Shown here in pieces: positions 28,780 through 36,916 of a stretch of DNA of 64,000 nt. The first letter of the stretch is position 1. The number at the start of each line of letters is the position of its first letter. This DNA comes from Chloroflexota bacterium. GTDB lineage: Bacteria > Chloroflexota > Anaerolineae > Aggregatilineales > Phototrophicaceae. Location: contig JAPPFH010000068.1 of the NCBI GenBank assembly GCA_028875185.1, positions 1 to 64,000 on the forward strand, written 5' to 3'. The notes under the pieces are model-generated. The model was not told the DNA's origin. It saw only the letters and a program-made list of their open reading frames with translations, and did not search any database. A program made the position numbers and the translations under genes.

Positions 28780-29405
28780 TACCAGCTCAGTTCGCGATTC
28801 TTGAAGGGCACCAGCGCCATGATCACGGCGTGGGTGTAATAGGCTTGGCGGTCGATCAAGTCATCGGTCAGCAAGCCGATGGCGCCGTTGGCTTGCTTGG
28901 AGTTGTCGCGCCCGAAGACGCGGTCATCCGCGTGGCCGAGCTCCATGCCGCCGCGCACCAGCTCCGCCACTTCCCGCGGCAAGTAGAAGACGGCTGTCTG
29001 CCCCAAGCCGGTGACGCCATCGCGCCCGAGCACATGCACGCGGGCGAAGCAGGTCATGCCGAGCGCGCTGTCTTCGATACCGCCTTCGATGCCTACCCAG
29101 TAGTCGGAATCCGGCTCGGAGGCGCGAGCCTTCTCCGCTCGGATCCGCGCGCCAGCCATCGTTTCGCATAGCGAGGTTGGCTGGTCGGGCACGCCAGATG
29201 GAACAGACAGTCCAGCCACAGCGAAATCGTAGGCGGGAAACATCTGCCGGAAGGAGGCTAATGCGGCTTTGAGCTTTACCGGATTCTGTGAGGCGACAAC
29301 AATGCGGGTCCGGTCTTGATCAGTTGCTCTTGAAGCCCCGCTCTTGTTGTGAGGTCGCGAAGACACTGACCCGTCGGGGAGGGGTTTGGGGTGGGGATTC
29401 GACAT
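28779..29405 (-). CDS. YjjX-like inosine/xanthosine triphosphatase (DUF84)
   Basis: Family sequence begins at TRIVVASQNPVKLKAAL (about residue 33 from 29405) and includes GARIRAEKA and DYWVGIEGGIED. YjjX hydrolyses ITP and XTP to keep damaged purines out of nucleic acids. The only in-frame starts are ATG 29405 and GTG 29366, and both lie in or next to a family B repeat. The first 30 residues are therefore repeat-encoded, or initiation uses a rare codon nearer 29310. Confidence 0.8.
   Translation of the reverse strand: MSNPHPKPLPDGSVSSRPHNKSGASRATDQDRTRIVVASQNPVKLKAALASFRQMFPAYDFAVAGLSVPSGVPDQPTSLCETMAGARIRAEKARASEPDSDYWVGIEGGIEDSALGMTCFARVHVLGRDGVTGLGQTAVFYLPREVAELVRGGMELGHADDRVFGRDNSKQANGAIGLLTDDLIDRQAYYTHAVIMALVPFKNRELSW
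29370..29402. repeat. Family B G-rich arm
   Basis: ACCCGTCGGGGAGGGGT, then TTGGGGTGGGG, overlapping the 5' end of the YjjX frame. A similar ACCCGTTGGGGAGAGGT stands at 30303. Confidence 0.6.
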
Positions 29406-29445
29406 ATCACAAATCTATCACAAGCCGCGGGACCCTCAAGGGCTG

Positions 29446-29473
29446 TTGTCAGATTCGCCGAGGCTGGTACACT
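29446..29473 (+). promoter_or_regulatory. Possible promoter of the GNAT gene
   Basis: TTGTCA (29446-29451) and TACACT (29468-29473) are spaced 16 bases, 29 bases before the ATG. Confidence 0.4.
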
Positions 29474-29502
29474 GGTATTGTACAGGACTGCGAGGTAGCC
29501 AG

Positions 29503-29934
29503 ATGCTGGGCGACAGATCCAAAGCGATAAACATAGCCAAAGCCGGGGCGGCCGATCTGGTCGATCTCTCCGATTTCATCAAGCCATTCGTCGATAGCGG
29601 CGAAATTCTGCCGCGCACCTATGACGAACTGGAGTACCTGCTGGATACCTTCTTCATCGCTCGCCTGGGTGGACGGATTGTCGGTTGCGCGGCGCTGGAA
29701 ATCTATAGCCGGAAACTTTGCGAGATCCGCAGCTTGGCGGTCGATCCCGAAGCGCAGGGGCTGGGCATCGGCAAGGGACTGGTCGCTGCTTGCGTCGAGC
29801 TGGCGGCGCGCGAAGGCGTGTACGAGATCATGGCGATTAGCTCGGCTGAAGAATTCTTCAAATCATGCGGATTCGATTTCACGCTCCCCAATCTCAAGCG
29901 AGCTTTCTTTTTGCAAACGCGCGATGAAATGTGA
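29503..29934 (+). CDS. GNAT family N-acetyltransferase
   Basis: 143 residues from ATG 29503, with GAGG at 29492. It has the acetyl-CoA binding loop EAQGLGIGKGLV (the R/Q-x-x-G-x-G/A motif) after IRSLAVDP and ends FFKSCGFDF, as in ArgA C-terminal-type N-acetyltransferases. Alone here, it could act on an amino acid or other amine. An upstream extension through repeat DNA is rejected. Confidence 0.85.
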   Translation: MLGDRSKAINIAKAGAADLVDLSDFIKPFVDSGEILPRTYDELEYLLDTFFIARLGGRIVGCAALEIYSRKLCEIRSLAVDPEAQGLGIGKGLVAACVELAAREGVYEIMAISSAEEFFKSCGFDFTLPNLKRAFFLQTRDEM

Positions 29935-30047
29935 CAGCGCGCGTTGAATTCGAGTCCCGCGCAATCACACGGATGCGCTCGACTATGTTGCGCTTTTCTC
30001 CGCTTACTAGACAATAATTGGCCCGTATCAGCTATGAATCAACTGCG

Positions 30048-30335
30048 AGCCCCCATCCCCGGCCCCTTCCCCCACAAGCAGCTGACGACAGGACAGGTTT
30101 GGTCTAATCGAAAACATATGGCCCAAGTTAGACTTCGAAAGCATCTATCCTGATGGAAACTGTAGGGGCGACCCATTGGGTCGCCCGAAATAGCCCAAGA
30201 AAACAAGTAATTTGCGACGAAATTCTGCTCGCTGAAAAACTGTCCTGTCCTCAGCTCTCTATGGGGTCGCGTAGGTCGCGTAGACACCGACCGCTGACAC
30301 TGACCCGTTGGGGAGAGGTTTAAGGTGGGGGTTTA
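30048..30335. mobile_element. Family B sequence split by a 173-bp family A element
   Basis: B's C-rich arm is at 30050-30078 and its G-rich arm at 30308-30332. A spans 30082-30254 with CTGACGACAGGACAG and CTGTCCTGTCCTCAG ends (14 of 15 bases pair) and a family C hairpin at about 30160-30187. After it, 30260-30302 holds a shuffled GTCGCGTAGGTCGCGTAGAC stretch. This fills the gap between the GNAT gene and trmD, and no gene is seen. No clear target duplication. Confidence 0.75.
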
Positions 30336-30343
30336 GCTGCCGC

Positions 30344-31078
30344 ATGAAAATCGATGTTTTGACCCTCTTCCCCGATATGTTCAGCGCCGTCATGTCCGAG
30401 AGCATGATGTGGAAGGCGCGCGAGTTTGGCCTGCTCGACTTTGCAGTCCACGACATCCGCGACCAAGCCGCGAACAAGCAGCGCAAGGTGGACGACAGCC
30501 CCTACGGCGGCGGCGGCGGCATGATCCTCAAGCCGGATGTGCTTGTGCGCGCCATCGAAGCGGTCAAATCCGACGCCGACGCGCCCGTGATTTTGCTGTC
30601 GCCGCAGGGTCGTGTATTGACGCATCAGGCAGCGGCGGAGCTATCGCGGCAGCCGCGTTTGATTCTCGTCTGCGGGCATTACGAAGGCGTCGACGAGCGC
30701 GCGCGCGAGTTGGCGATCAGCGATGAAATCAGCATCGGCGATTATGTGCTGACCGGCGGCGAGCTGGCGGCAATGGTGCTGATTGACGCGGTCGTGCGTT
30801 TGATCCCCGGCGTGCTCGGGGCGGAAGGCGCGCAGCATCGCGACAGCCATGCCAATAGTCTGCTAGAAGGCCCCCATTACACGCGTCCGCCGGAATTCCG
30901 CGGCTTGGGCGTGCCGGCGGTCTTGACCAGCGGGCATCACGCCGAGGTGGATCGCTGGCGCCGGCAGCAAGCGCTGAAACGTACCTGGGAGCGCAGGCCA
31001 GATCTCTTGGAAAATGCCGCGCTGAGCGAGGAAGATCGCGCGTTTCTGCAGCAGTTGCGAAACGAAGCGGGCGATTAA
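30344..31078 (+). CDS. trmD: tRNA (guanine37-N1)-methyltransferase
   Basis: 244 residues from ATG 30344. [39 protein letters not shown] and [28 protein letters not shown] (the trefoil-knot SAM site) identify TrmD. It methylates G37 next to the anticodon to keep the reading frame. The usual rpsP-rimM-trmD-rplS neighbours are missing. An upstream in-frame ATG (30308) lies in repeat DNA. The stop overlaps that of the convergent ABC gene by four bases. Confidence 0.95.
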   Translation: MKIDVLTLFPDMFSAVMSESMMWKAREFGLLDFAVHDIRDQAANKQRKVDDSPYGGGGGMILKPDVLVRAIEAVKSDADAPVILLSPQGRVLTHQAAAELSRQPRLILVCGHYEGVDERARELAISDEISIGDYVLTGGELAAMVLIDAVVRLIPGVLGAEGAQHRDSHANSLLEGPHYTRPPEFRGLGVPAVLTSGHHAEVDRWRRQQALKRTWERRPDLLENAALSEEDRAFLQQLRNEAGD

Positions 31079-31809
31079 CGCTGCAAGCCGGCTCGATCGC
31101 CTTCGGCGAAGGCGAGCGCGCGTTTGTCGCCGCGCTCCGGGTCGAGCATGGCGGCCACCGTATCTTCGCGAATGACGCGCCCGGCATCAAGCAGCAGCAC
31201 ACGACTGCCGACGCGTCGCGCCTGCTCAATTGCGTGAGACACCCAGATCATCGTCAAATTCGCATTCTCGCGCAAATGCAGCAGCGAGTCTTCGACGTGG
31301 CTGGTGGCGATGGGGTCGAGCGCTGAGGTCGGCTCATCAAGCAAGAGCAGAGAAGGATTGAGCGCCAGGGCGCGCGCGATCGCCAGGCGCTGTTCCTGCC
31401 CGCCGGAGAGATCGGAGGCCGGCTTGTCCGCCAATTCAACCTCCAACGAGACCTGCGCCATCAAATCGAGGATTGCGGCGCGCGAGATCGTCTCGCCCTG
31501 GGCGCGGGCGCCGAAAGCGATATTGTCGGCGACCGTGCCTTCGAAGGCGGCGGTCTTCTGGAAAAGCATGCCGACTTGACGGCGCAACGCGGTCACCGGC
31601 ATGTCGTAGATTGAGCGCCCGTCCAGCTCAACCGCGCCCGACTCTATGTCGTTCAGCCGGTTGATACAGCGCAGCAGCGAGCTCTTGCCGCCCCCGCTGG
31701 GTCCGATGACGACCAACAATTCGCCCTCGGCGACATCCAGCGAAATATCCTGCAGGACGGTGGCGCCGCCGCGTTTGAGGCTGAGATTGCGAATGGCGAG
31801 TTTGGGCAT
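31075..31809 (-). CDS. ABC transporter ATPase, FetA/YbbL-like
   Basis: 244 residues from ATG 31809 with AGGAG six bases upstream; an upstream extension is rejected. Walker A (GPSGGGKSS), Q-loop ([13 protein letters not shown]), signature ([14 protein letters not shown]), Walker B ([12 protein letters not shown]) and the switch His (WVSHAIEQA) are all intact. The family sits between phosphate-type PstB and FetA. The FetB-like permease 2.6 kb downstream on the same strand is the best partner, so iron export or metal homeostasis is inferred. Confidence 0.85.
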   Translation of the reverse strand: MPKLAIRNLSLKRGGATVLQDISLDVAEGELLVVIGPSGGGKSSLLRCINRLNDIESGAVELDGRSIYDMPVTALRRQVGMLFQKTAAFEGTVADNIAFGARAQGETISRAAILDLMAQVSLEVELADKPASDLSGGQEQRLAIARALALNPSLLLLDEPTSALDPIATSHVEDSLLHLRENANLTMIWVSHAIEQARRVGSRVLLLDAGRVIREDTVAAMLDPERGDKRALAFAEGDRAGLQR

Positions 31810-32214
31810 GGGCGGCTCCTGAGACGGGGACATGAGTCCACTCAATTGTATCGCAGAAGTCGTCTTGCCCCGGCAAGGTCGTGCCGGGGCCTGCGCTAAT
31901 CCAAGGGCTTCGCGCGCTTGCCTAGCCCATATCCGCCCCCGTCGAAATCTGTAGGGGCGAGCCGGTGACTCGCCCACAATGTGAAACTAAGTGTGATTGG
32001 GCGGCGGGTCAGCCACCGGCTGACCCCTACAGGTGTCACTGGTTAGGGAAAAACTGGCGGAACAATCCGGCCGCCAGTTTGCCTGCGCGCCCTCTGTGTC
32101 GCCTCGTTTTCATCTGTTGCAAAAAATCCTACCGCCACGCGCCCCAATTTGACGCTCGCCCCGCGCATGGTAAACTTGAACCCAACTCGACCGCTTCATA
32201 TATGAGGGATCCCC
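31810..32214. other. Intergenic region with a paired family C element
   Basis: A C element spans 31950-32031: TGTAGGGGCGA on the left and TGACCCCTACA on the right, each arm palindromic. Apart from GAGGG at about 32204, which serves the next gene, nothing else is recognised. Confidence 0.7.
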
Positions 32215-33153
32215 ATGCAAATGACCATGACCTGCGCCGAAGAATCGCGCGCGCTGGAAGAAACGCTGGCTGGCACCTTCAAGCCCGCCGATACTTTTTT
32301 CCTGATCGAGAGCCACTTGCCCGATTACGGCGGCTGGAGCGGGAGCATCGTCAAAGCGGCCGGCAGCTCAGGCGAGTTCGCGCCAATTCTGCGCCATCTG
32401 GGTGGCGCGCGGCGGGCGAAGATCCTCTTCATTCGGCGGCCGCGCCGCGATGGCAAGAATTTTTTCATCGCCGTAACCAATCAAGATGAACCCAAGATCT
32501 ACCACGCCGAACTGGACGAATACGCCGATTTGCTTGAGCTCGATATCGGGGGGCTGGCCGCCGATAGCGCTCCCCGCCTGAAGGGACGCGAGCTGGCGCG
32601 GATCGACGAGCTCTACACCGTATGCGCCAATGGGCGGCACGATCCCTGCTGCGCTGCCTATGGCGCGCCGGTCTACCAGGCGCTGGCTGATCACGCGGGC
32701 GCCGAGCGAGTCTGGCAGGCGACGCACATCGGCGGTCATCGCATGGCCGCCACCCTAATCGCTTTCCCGCAAGGCATCGTCTACGGCCATGTCGACCCGC
32801 ATGATGCCGAGAGCTTGCTGATGAATCATCGCGCCGGCTACATTCTGACGCACAAATATCGCGGGCGCGGCTGCTACGCGGATCAGGATTTGGACGAGGC
32901 GGCGCATCTGGCGGCGGGCGCGGCGGAAGCCGTCATCCGCGATGAGACGCGGCAATACGGCATTGCTGACCTGCGGCTGAAGGCGGTGACCGACCTGAAC
33001 GATGGCCAACGCCATGTCAGCTTCCGCGGCTCAAATGGCGCCACTTTTTCCGCTGAGGTCGGCACGCGCATGTCGGCGCCGCGCCAGACGTCCTGCGGCG
33101 ATGAGCCCAAGCCGATGCCGCAGCACGATGTACGCATTCTCGCGGTGATTTAG
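32215..33153 (+). CDS. Sucrase/ferredoxin-like (thioredoxin-fold) protein
   Basis: 312 residues. The C-terminal two thirds carry VCANGRHDPCCAAYG and THIGGHRMAATLIAFPQG, hallmarks of the sucrase/ferredoxin-like family whose Cys residues may hold a [2Fe-2S] cluster in a thioredoxin fold. The reaction is not known. No signal peptide. The ATG at 32215 follows GAGGG, but two further Met codons (residues 3 and 5) are also possible. Confidence 0.82.
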   Translation: MQMTMTCAEESRALEETLAGTFKPADTFFLIESHLPDYGGWSGSIVKAAGSSGEFAPILRHLGGARRAKILFIRRPRRDGKNFFIAVTNQDEPKIYHAELDEYADLLELDIGGLAADSAPRLKGRELARIDELYTVCANGRHDPCCAAYGAPVYQALADHAGAERVWQATHIGGHRMAATLIAFPQGIVYGHVDPHDAESLLMNHRAGYILTHKYRGRGCYADQDLDEAAHLAAGAAEAVIRDETRQYGIADLRLKAVTDLNDGQRHVSFRGSNGATFSAEVGTRMSAPRQTSCGDEPKPMPQHDVRILAVI

Positions 33154-33185
33154 TTGGGCGCCGGCAAAGGCACCATAGCCAATCG

Positions 33186-35066
33186 ATGAATGCCCTACCT
33201 TTTCCTGCGCCTAGCGCGCCCTGGCTGGTGCGCCTGCTGCGATTTGCCATTCTCGCATTCATGTTCCTGTCGCTTCTGTCGCTGCTGCTGGGCGCCGGGG
33301 CGCTCGCCTTTCAGATCGCGATTCAAGATCGGATTGTGCCGGGAATCCGAGTCGCTGATATCGATCTCGGCGGGTTGACGCGCGAGGAAGCGGCCGCGGC
33401 TCTCTTGGAACGCTATCAACACCGGGAAGAAACGCGCTACGCCTTCCACGATGGCGAACGTAGCTGGAGCGCGACTGCGCGCGAGCTCGGGCTCAGCTTC
33501 CCAGCGGAAGCGCTGGTGGAGCGCGCCTACAGCATTGGGCATGGCAAAGATAGCCGCCGCAGCCTGCGCGAACAAGCGGCCGCCTGGTTCATCGGGGCGA
33601 ATTTGCCGGCGACGCTGGAGTTCGATCCGTCCGTGGCGCGAGCCTTCCTGGGCAACCTGGCCGCTGAAATCAAGCGTGAAAGGCGCGACGCCTCGCTGTG
33701 GCTGGATGGCTTGGACGCGCGCGTTGATCAAGGCGCGACCGGGCGGAAACTGAATATCGACGCGACCTTGTTGACGCTATCGGCTGCGATCTTGTCTGAG
33801 AACATCGAACGGGAGATTGCGCTGGTCATCGACGAGAGCCCGCCGCGCCTCTGGAACGTGGCGGAAGCGGCCGCCAAGATCGAAACCGCACTGTCGACGC
33901 CGATTCACCTCCTTGGCGCCGACCGCAATGGCGCGCTGCTGACGCCCTGGATCATCAGCCAGCAGCAGATTCGCGCGGCGTTGGAAGTGACGCTCCATGC
34001 CGATGGCGAGCGCCGGCGTTATGAAGTCGGCTTGGATTTGAGCGCGCTCGAACGCTACCTGGCAACGCTGTCGCCGGCGCTGTCCAAGCCGGCGGTTGAC
34101 GGACGTTTCGACTTCGATCCGCAGACGGGCAACCTGACAGCGCTCTCGCCATCAGCAGCCGGGCGCCAGCTCAATGTCGAGGAGACGATCGCGCGGCTGG
34201 AAGCGGCCATTTTCGACAGTGTCAATCGGCGCGTGGCAATGGGTTTTGAGCCATTGACGCCGCGTTTTCACGAGGGACTGACCGCGGCCGAGCTGGGCAT
34301 CACCGAGCTGGTTTCCGAGGCGACCACCTACTACTGGGGCTCCTGGCCCAATCGGCGCAGCAATATCGCCCTCGGCGCCGGAAAGCTGAACGGCATCATT
34401 ATCGCGCCCGGCGAGGAATTCTCGTTCAATGACCATCTGGGCGATATCACGCCCGAAGCCGGTTATCTGGAAGGCAGCGTGATCCTCGGTGGCGCCACCG
34501 TCACCGGTATCGGCGGCGGAATCTGCCAAGTCAGCACAACGATGTATCGCGCGGCATTCGGCGGCGGCTACGCCATCACCGAGCGCAACAGCCACGGTTA
34601 TCGCGTCGGCTATTACGAATACGCCAACGCCGGGCCCGGTCTGGACGCCGCCATCTGGCAGCCCGAGATCGACTTGCGTTTTCAGAATAACACGCCCTAT
34701 CACCTGCTGATCGAAAGCAGCTTCCTCGGGGCGAAAGACGCGCTGCAATTCCGCATCTACAGCACGCGGCATTGGCGGACGGTGATCGAGAACGCGGTCA
34801 TCAGCGATATCGTGCCAGCGCCCGCTGAAAAATACGTCGAGGCGGAGGATTTATATTCCGGGCAGATCCGCCAGATTGATTATGCCGCCGATGGCGCCGA
34901 TGTTTGGGTTTATCGCAATGTCTATGATAGGGCGGGCAACCTGGTCAAGCGCGATCAAGTCTTCACGCGCTACCAGCCCTGGCAGGCGGTCTTCGAGGTG
35001 GCGCCCGGCGATCCGCGCTTGGAAGTTGAGGAAGAAGACGAGGGGGAGGCGGCTGATTCGAATTAA
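33186..35066 (+). CDS. VanW family membrane-anchored protein
   Basis: 626 residues. An N-terminal membrane helix (about 20-45) is followed by repeated putative peptidoglycan-binding segments of the YoaR type (about 50-370) and a VanW domain (GEEFSFNDHLGD, GGICQVSTTMYRAAF, ERNSHGYRVGYY; about 385-520), then a C-terminal beta region and acidic tail. VanW occurs in some vancomycin-resistance clusters but is common in wall-bearing bacteria. Its biochemical role is not known. It faces the outside of the cell. No van genes are near. Confidence 0.9.
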   Translation: MNALPFPAPSAPWLVRLLRFAILAFMFLSLLSLLLGAGALAFQIAIQDRIVPGIRVADIDLGGLTREEAAAALLERYQHREETRYAFHDGERSWSATARELGLSFPAEALVERAYSIGHGKDSRRSLREQAAAWFIGANLPATLEFDPSVARAFLGNLAAEIKRERRDASLWLDGLDARVDQGATGRKLNIDATLLTLSAAILSENIEREIALVIDESPPRLWNVAEAAAKIETALSTPIHLLGADRNGALLTPWIISQQQIRAALEVTLHADGERRRYEVGLDLSALERYLATLSPALSKPAVDGRFDFDPQTGNLTALSPSAAGRQLNVEETIARLEAAIFDSVNRRVAMGFEPLTPRFHEGLTAAELGITELVSEATTYYWGSWPNRRSNIALGAGKLNGIIIAPGEEFSFNDHLGDITPEAGYLEGSVILGGATVTGIGGGICQVSTTMYRAAFGGGYAITERNSHGYRVGYYEYANAGPGLDAAIWQPEIDLRFQNNTPYHLLIESSFLGAKDALQFRIYSTRHWRTVIENAVISDIVPAPAEKYVEAEDLYSGQIRQIDYAADGADVWVYRNVYDRAGNLVKRDQVFTRYQPWQAVFEVAPGDPRLEVEEEDEGEAADSN

Positions 35067-35116
35067 GCCGCGTCCTGTCTAATCCTCTTTTCTCAGATTC
35101 CTTTACGAATCCATGC

Positions 35117-35235
35117 CGGCGGGTCAGCCACCGGCGGTGGTCTGTGTCGGCGAACTGTGTCTTCTCGCCCTACGCGGCCTAACCCCTGCAGGCGTCTCCA
35201 GGAGAGGAATGTGTAGGGGCGACCCGGTGGGTCGT
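35117..35235. repeat. Family C element with internal insert
   Basis: Left arm GCGGGTCAGCCACCGG and right arm TGTAGGGGCGACCCGGTGGG, separated by a rearranged stretch with TGTGTC and CCTACGCGG. Confidence 0.6.
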
Positions 35236-35264
35236 CCGAGCTTCCAATAGTCTTTCAATTTGCT

Positions 35265-35762
35265 TCAAACCGCCGGCTGGACGCGCACCGGCTCAACGAA
35301 GCCTTTGAGGATCTTTTCCAATGCCATCGTATGGCTGCAAACGCCGCGTTGCGCGAAGAAGGAGGCGGTGCTCGTCCAATGTCCTTGGTCGTAGGTGATT
35401 GTATGCGTCTTGTTGTAACCTTCAAAGCTGCATTCGAAACTGATGAGGTGGATGCGGTCAATCTCCTGCGAGTAGCGCTTCGCCTTGGTGACATCGCTGA
35501 CGATATTCTGGCCCGGCGCGTAGGGCAGCGGTCGACGCTTCAGCATCGGCTTGAATAAACTCTCGAGCGCCATGATATGCGGGCAAATGGCGTATTTCTG
35601 AAAACCGGCGCAGGTGCAAGACCAGCCATCATCGCTGAGGCTGACAAGATAGCTGCTGTTGGCGCCGTTGAATTGAAGCCTCAGGCGATTGAAGGTGGCG
35701 CGTTCCGGCTGGCTGGCGTACTCCCCCGCCTTTTGAATTTTGTTTATCATGCTTGCGTCCAT
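35265..35762 (-). CDS. SWIM zinc-finger protein
   Basis: 165 residues from ATG 35762, preceded by GGAAGGG. A SWIM motif has Cys49, Cys51, Cys60 and His62 (SCTCAGFQKYAICPH). A second related unit keeps Cys142 and His144 (GVCSH) but has Ser131 and Ala133 where the first Cys pair would be. Both units are followed by similar helices (MALESLF, MALEKIL). SWIM domains bind DNA or proteins in diverse contexts. No enzyme domain is present. Confidence 0.85.
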   Translation of the reverse strand: MDASMINKIQKAGEYASQPERATFNRLRLQFNGANSSYLVSLSDDGWSCTCAGFQKYAICPHIMALESLFKPMLKRRPLPYAPGQNIVSDVTKAKRYSQEIDRIHLISFECSFEGYNKTHTITYDQGHWTSTASFFAQRGVCSHTMALEKILKGFVEPVRVQPAV

Positions 35763-36037
35763 ACGAATCCCTTCCAATTAACCGTGCAGCCCGCGGACGA
35801 CGCAAAAACGCGGCGCGACTGGGTCGGTCACTCCGCGTTTTTCATTGTCAATTTATGTGCGTGAACGTCATCTTGCATCGCGTACGATTCCTGTTTCGTA
35901 TACCCTCAGTTTAAGCGAGCGCTAATCCAATGTCAAAGGCGGGAGCGGTATTTTTCGGCAATTCTGTCGAAACTGCACAAGGCGATTTGCAGCCAACGCC
36001 GGCTTTGACGGTTCACCCCAATCGCTGCGGTTTCGCC

Positions 36038-36841
36038 TCAAGACATAGCGCCGGCGGCAGCGTCAACGGGAAGCAAGCCGAGCGTCAGCGATTCAATATA
36101 GATACAGTGGCGCCAGGGTATCGATACAGCAGCGGCGCTTAGCGGCGCATCGGTCAACTCGATATCGGCGCCGCGCACCAGCGCAAAAGGCGTCGCTTCA
36201 TCGCGCTCGCCCATGACGATTTGCGCGCAGGCGGCCAGCGAGTCGGCGACGCCAATTTGCGTCACCGCCATGGCATTCCCGAAGAGGTCCGGCTTGCCGC
36301 GCTCATCCTTGATTGGTAGAAATCCTGCCATGGCGATGGCGATGCCCGTGGTGCCAAAACGCCCCGGCATCAGCCAGCTGTCGGTCAAGATCACGCCGAT
36401 GCGACAGCCTGCCAGCGCCCGCCTGATTGTCTCGGCGAGCGCAAATGGCGCCTTGGGCAATAAGACCGCTTTGCCGCTGGGGATATTCGAGCGATCCAGC
36501 CCGGCGTTGGGCGAAAGCACGCCGCCTTTCATCGTCAGCAGGAAGCCCAGCTTGATGCCGCCAAAGATGTGATCGGCTTCTTCAAGCACGAGTTGAGTGA
36601 TGGCGGCGTCCATCTGATAACGCGCCGCCAATTTTTGCGCTTGCGGCGTCGGCGCCACATCGGCGAGAGCGACGATGCGCCCCGCGGCAATGGACGCGTA
36701 TTTGCTGGAAACGGCGACGACATCGCCATCTTCCAGACGTATCGCGGCTCTCTCCAGGCTGGCTCGCAAGGTCGCGGCCAGATCGAAAGGCTGCGACTGC
36801 ACCGGAGCGCTGAGAGGCGTGATGGTCAAAGGCTGCGGCAT
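36038..36841 (-). CDS. CofE-like coenzyme F420-0:L-glutamate ligase
   Basis: 267 residues from ATG 36841, with GGAGG upstream. DGDVVAVSSKYASIAAG, VLTDSWLMPGRFGTTGIAIAMAG-like segments (here ILTDSWLMPGR) and NAMAVTQIGVADSLAACAQIVMGE match the F420 gamma-glutamyl ligase fold. It would add glutamates to F420 in the cytosol, implying F420-dependent redox chemistry. Other F420 genes are not in the window, and some homologues have other substrates. Confidence 0.82.
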   Translation of the reverse strand: MPQPLTITPLSAPVQSQPFDLAATLRASLERAAIRLEDGDVVAVSSKYASIAAGRIVALADVAPTPQAQKLAARYQMDAAITQLVLEEADHIFGGIKLGFLLTMKGGVLSPNAGLDRSNIPSGKAVLLPKAPFALAETIRRALAGCRIGVILTDSWLMPGRFGTTGIAIAMAGFLPIKDERGKPDLFGNAMAVTQIGVADSLAACAQIVMGERDEATPFALVRGADIELTDAPLSAAAVSIPWRHCIYIESLTLGLLPVDAAAGAMS

Positions 36842-36916
36842 TGGCGGCGCCTCCAACTTTGATTCGTGAAGCAACGGCTCATGCTAGCATATTTGCCGGT
36901 CCTTGTCAGCCAGCAG

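Noticed and set aside
31950..32031. Riboswitch or structured RNA
   Set aside because: The structure is the common family C repeat found at many places in both orientations, not a gene-specific leader.
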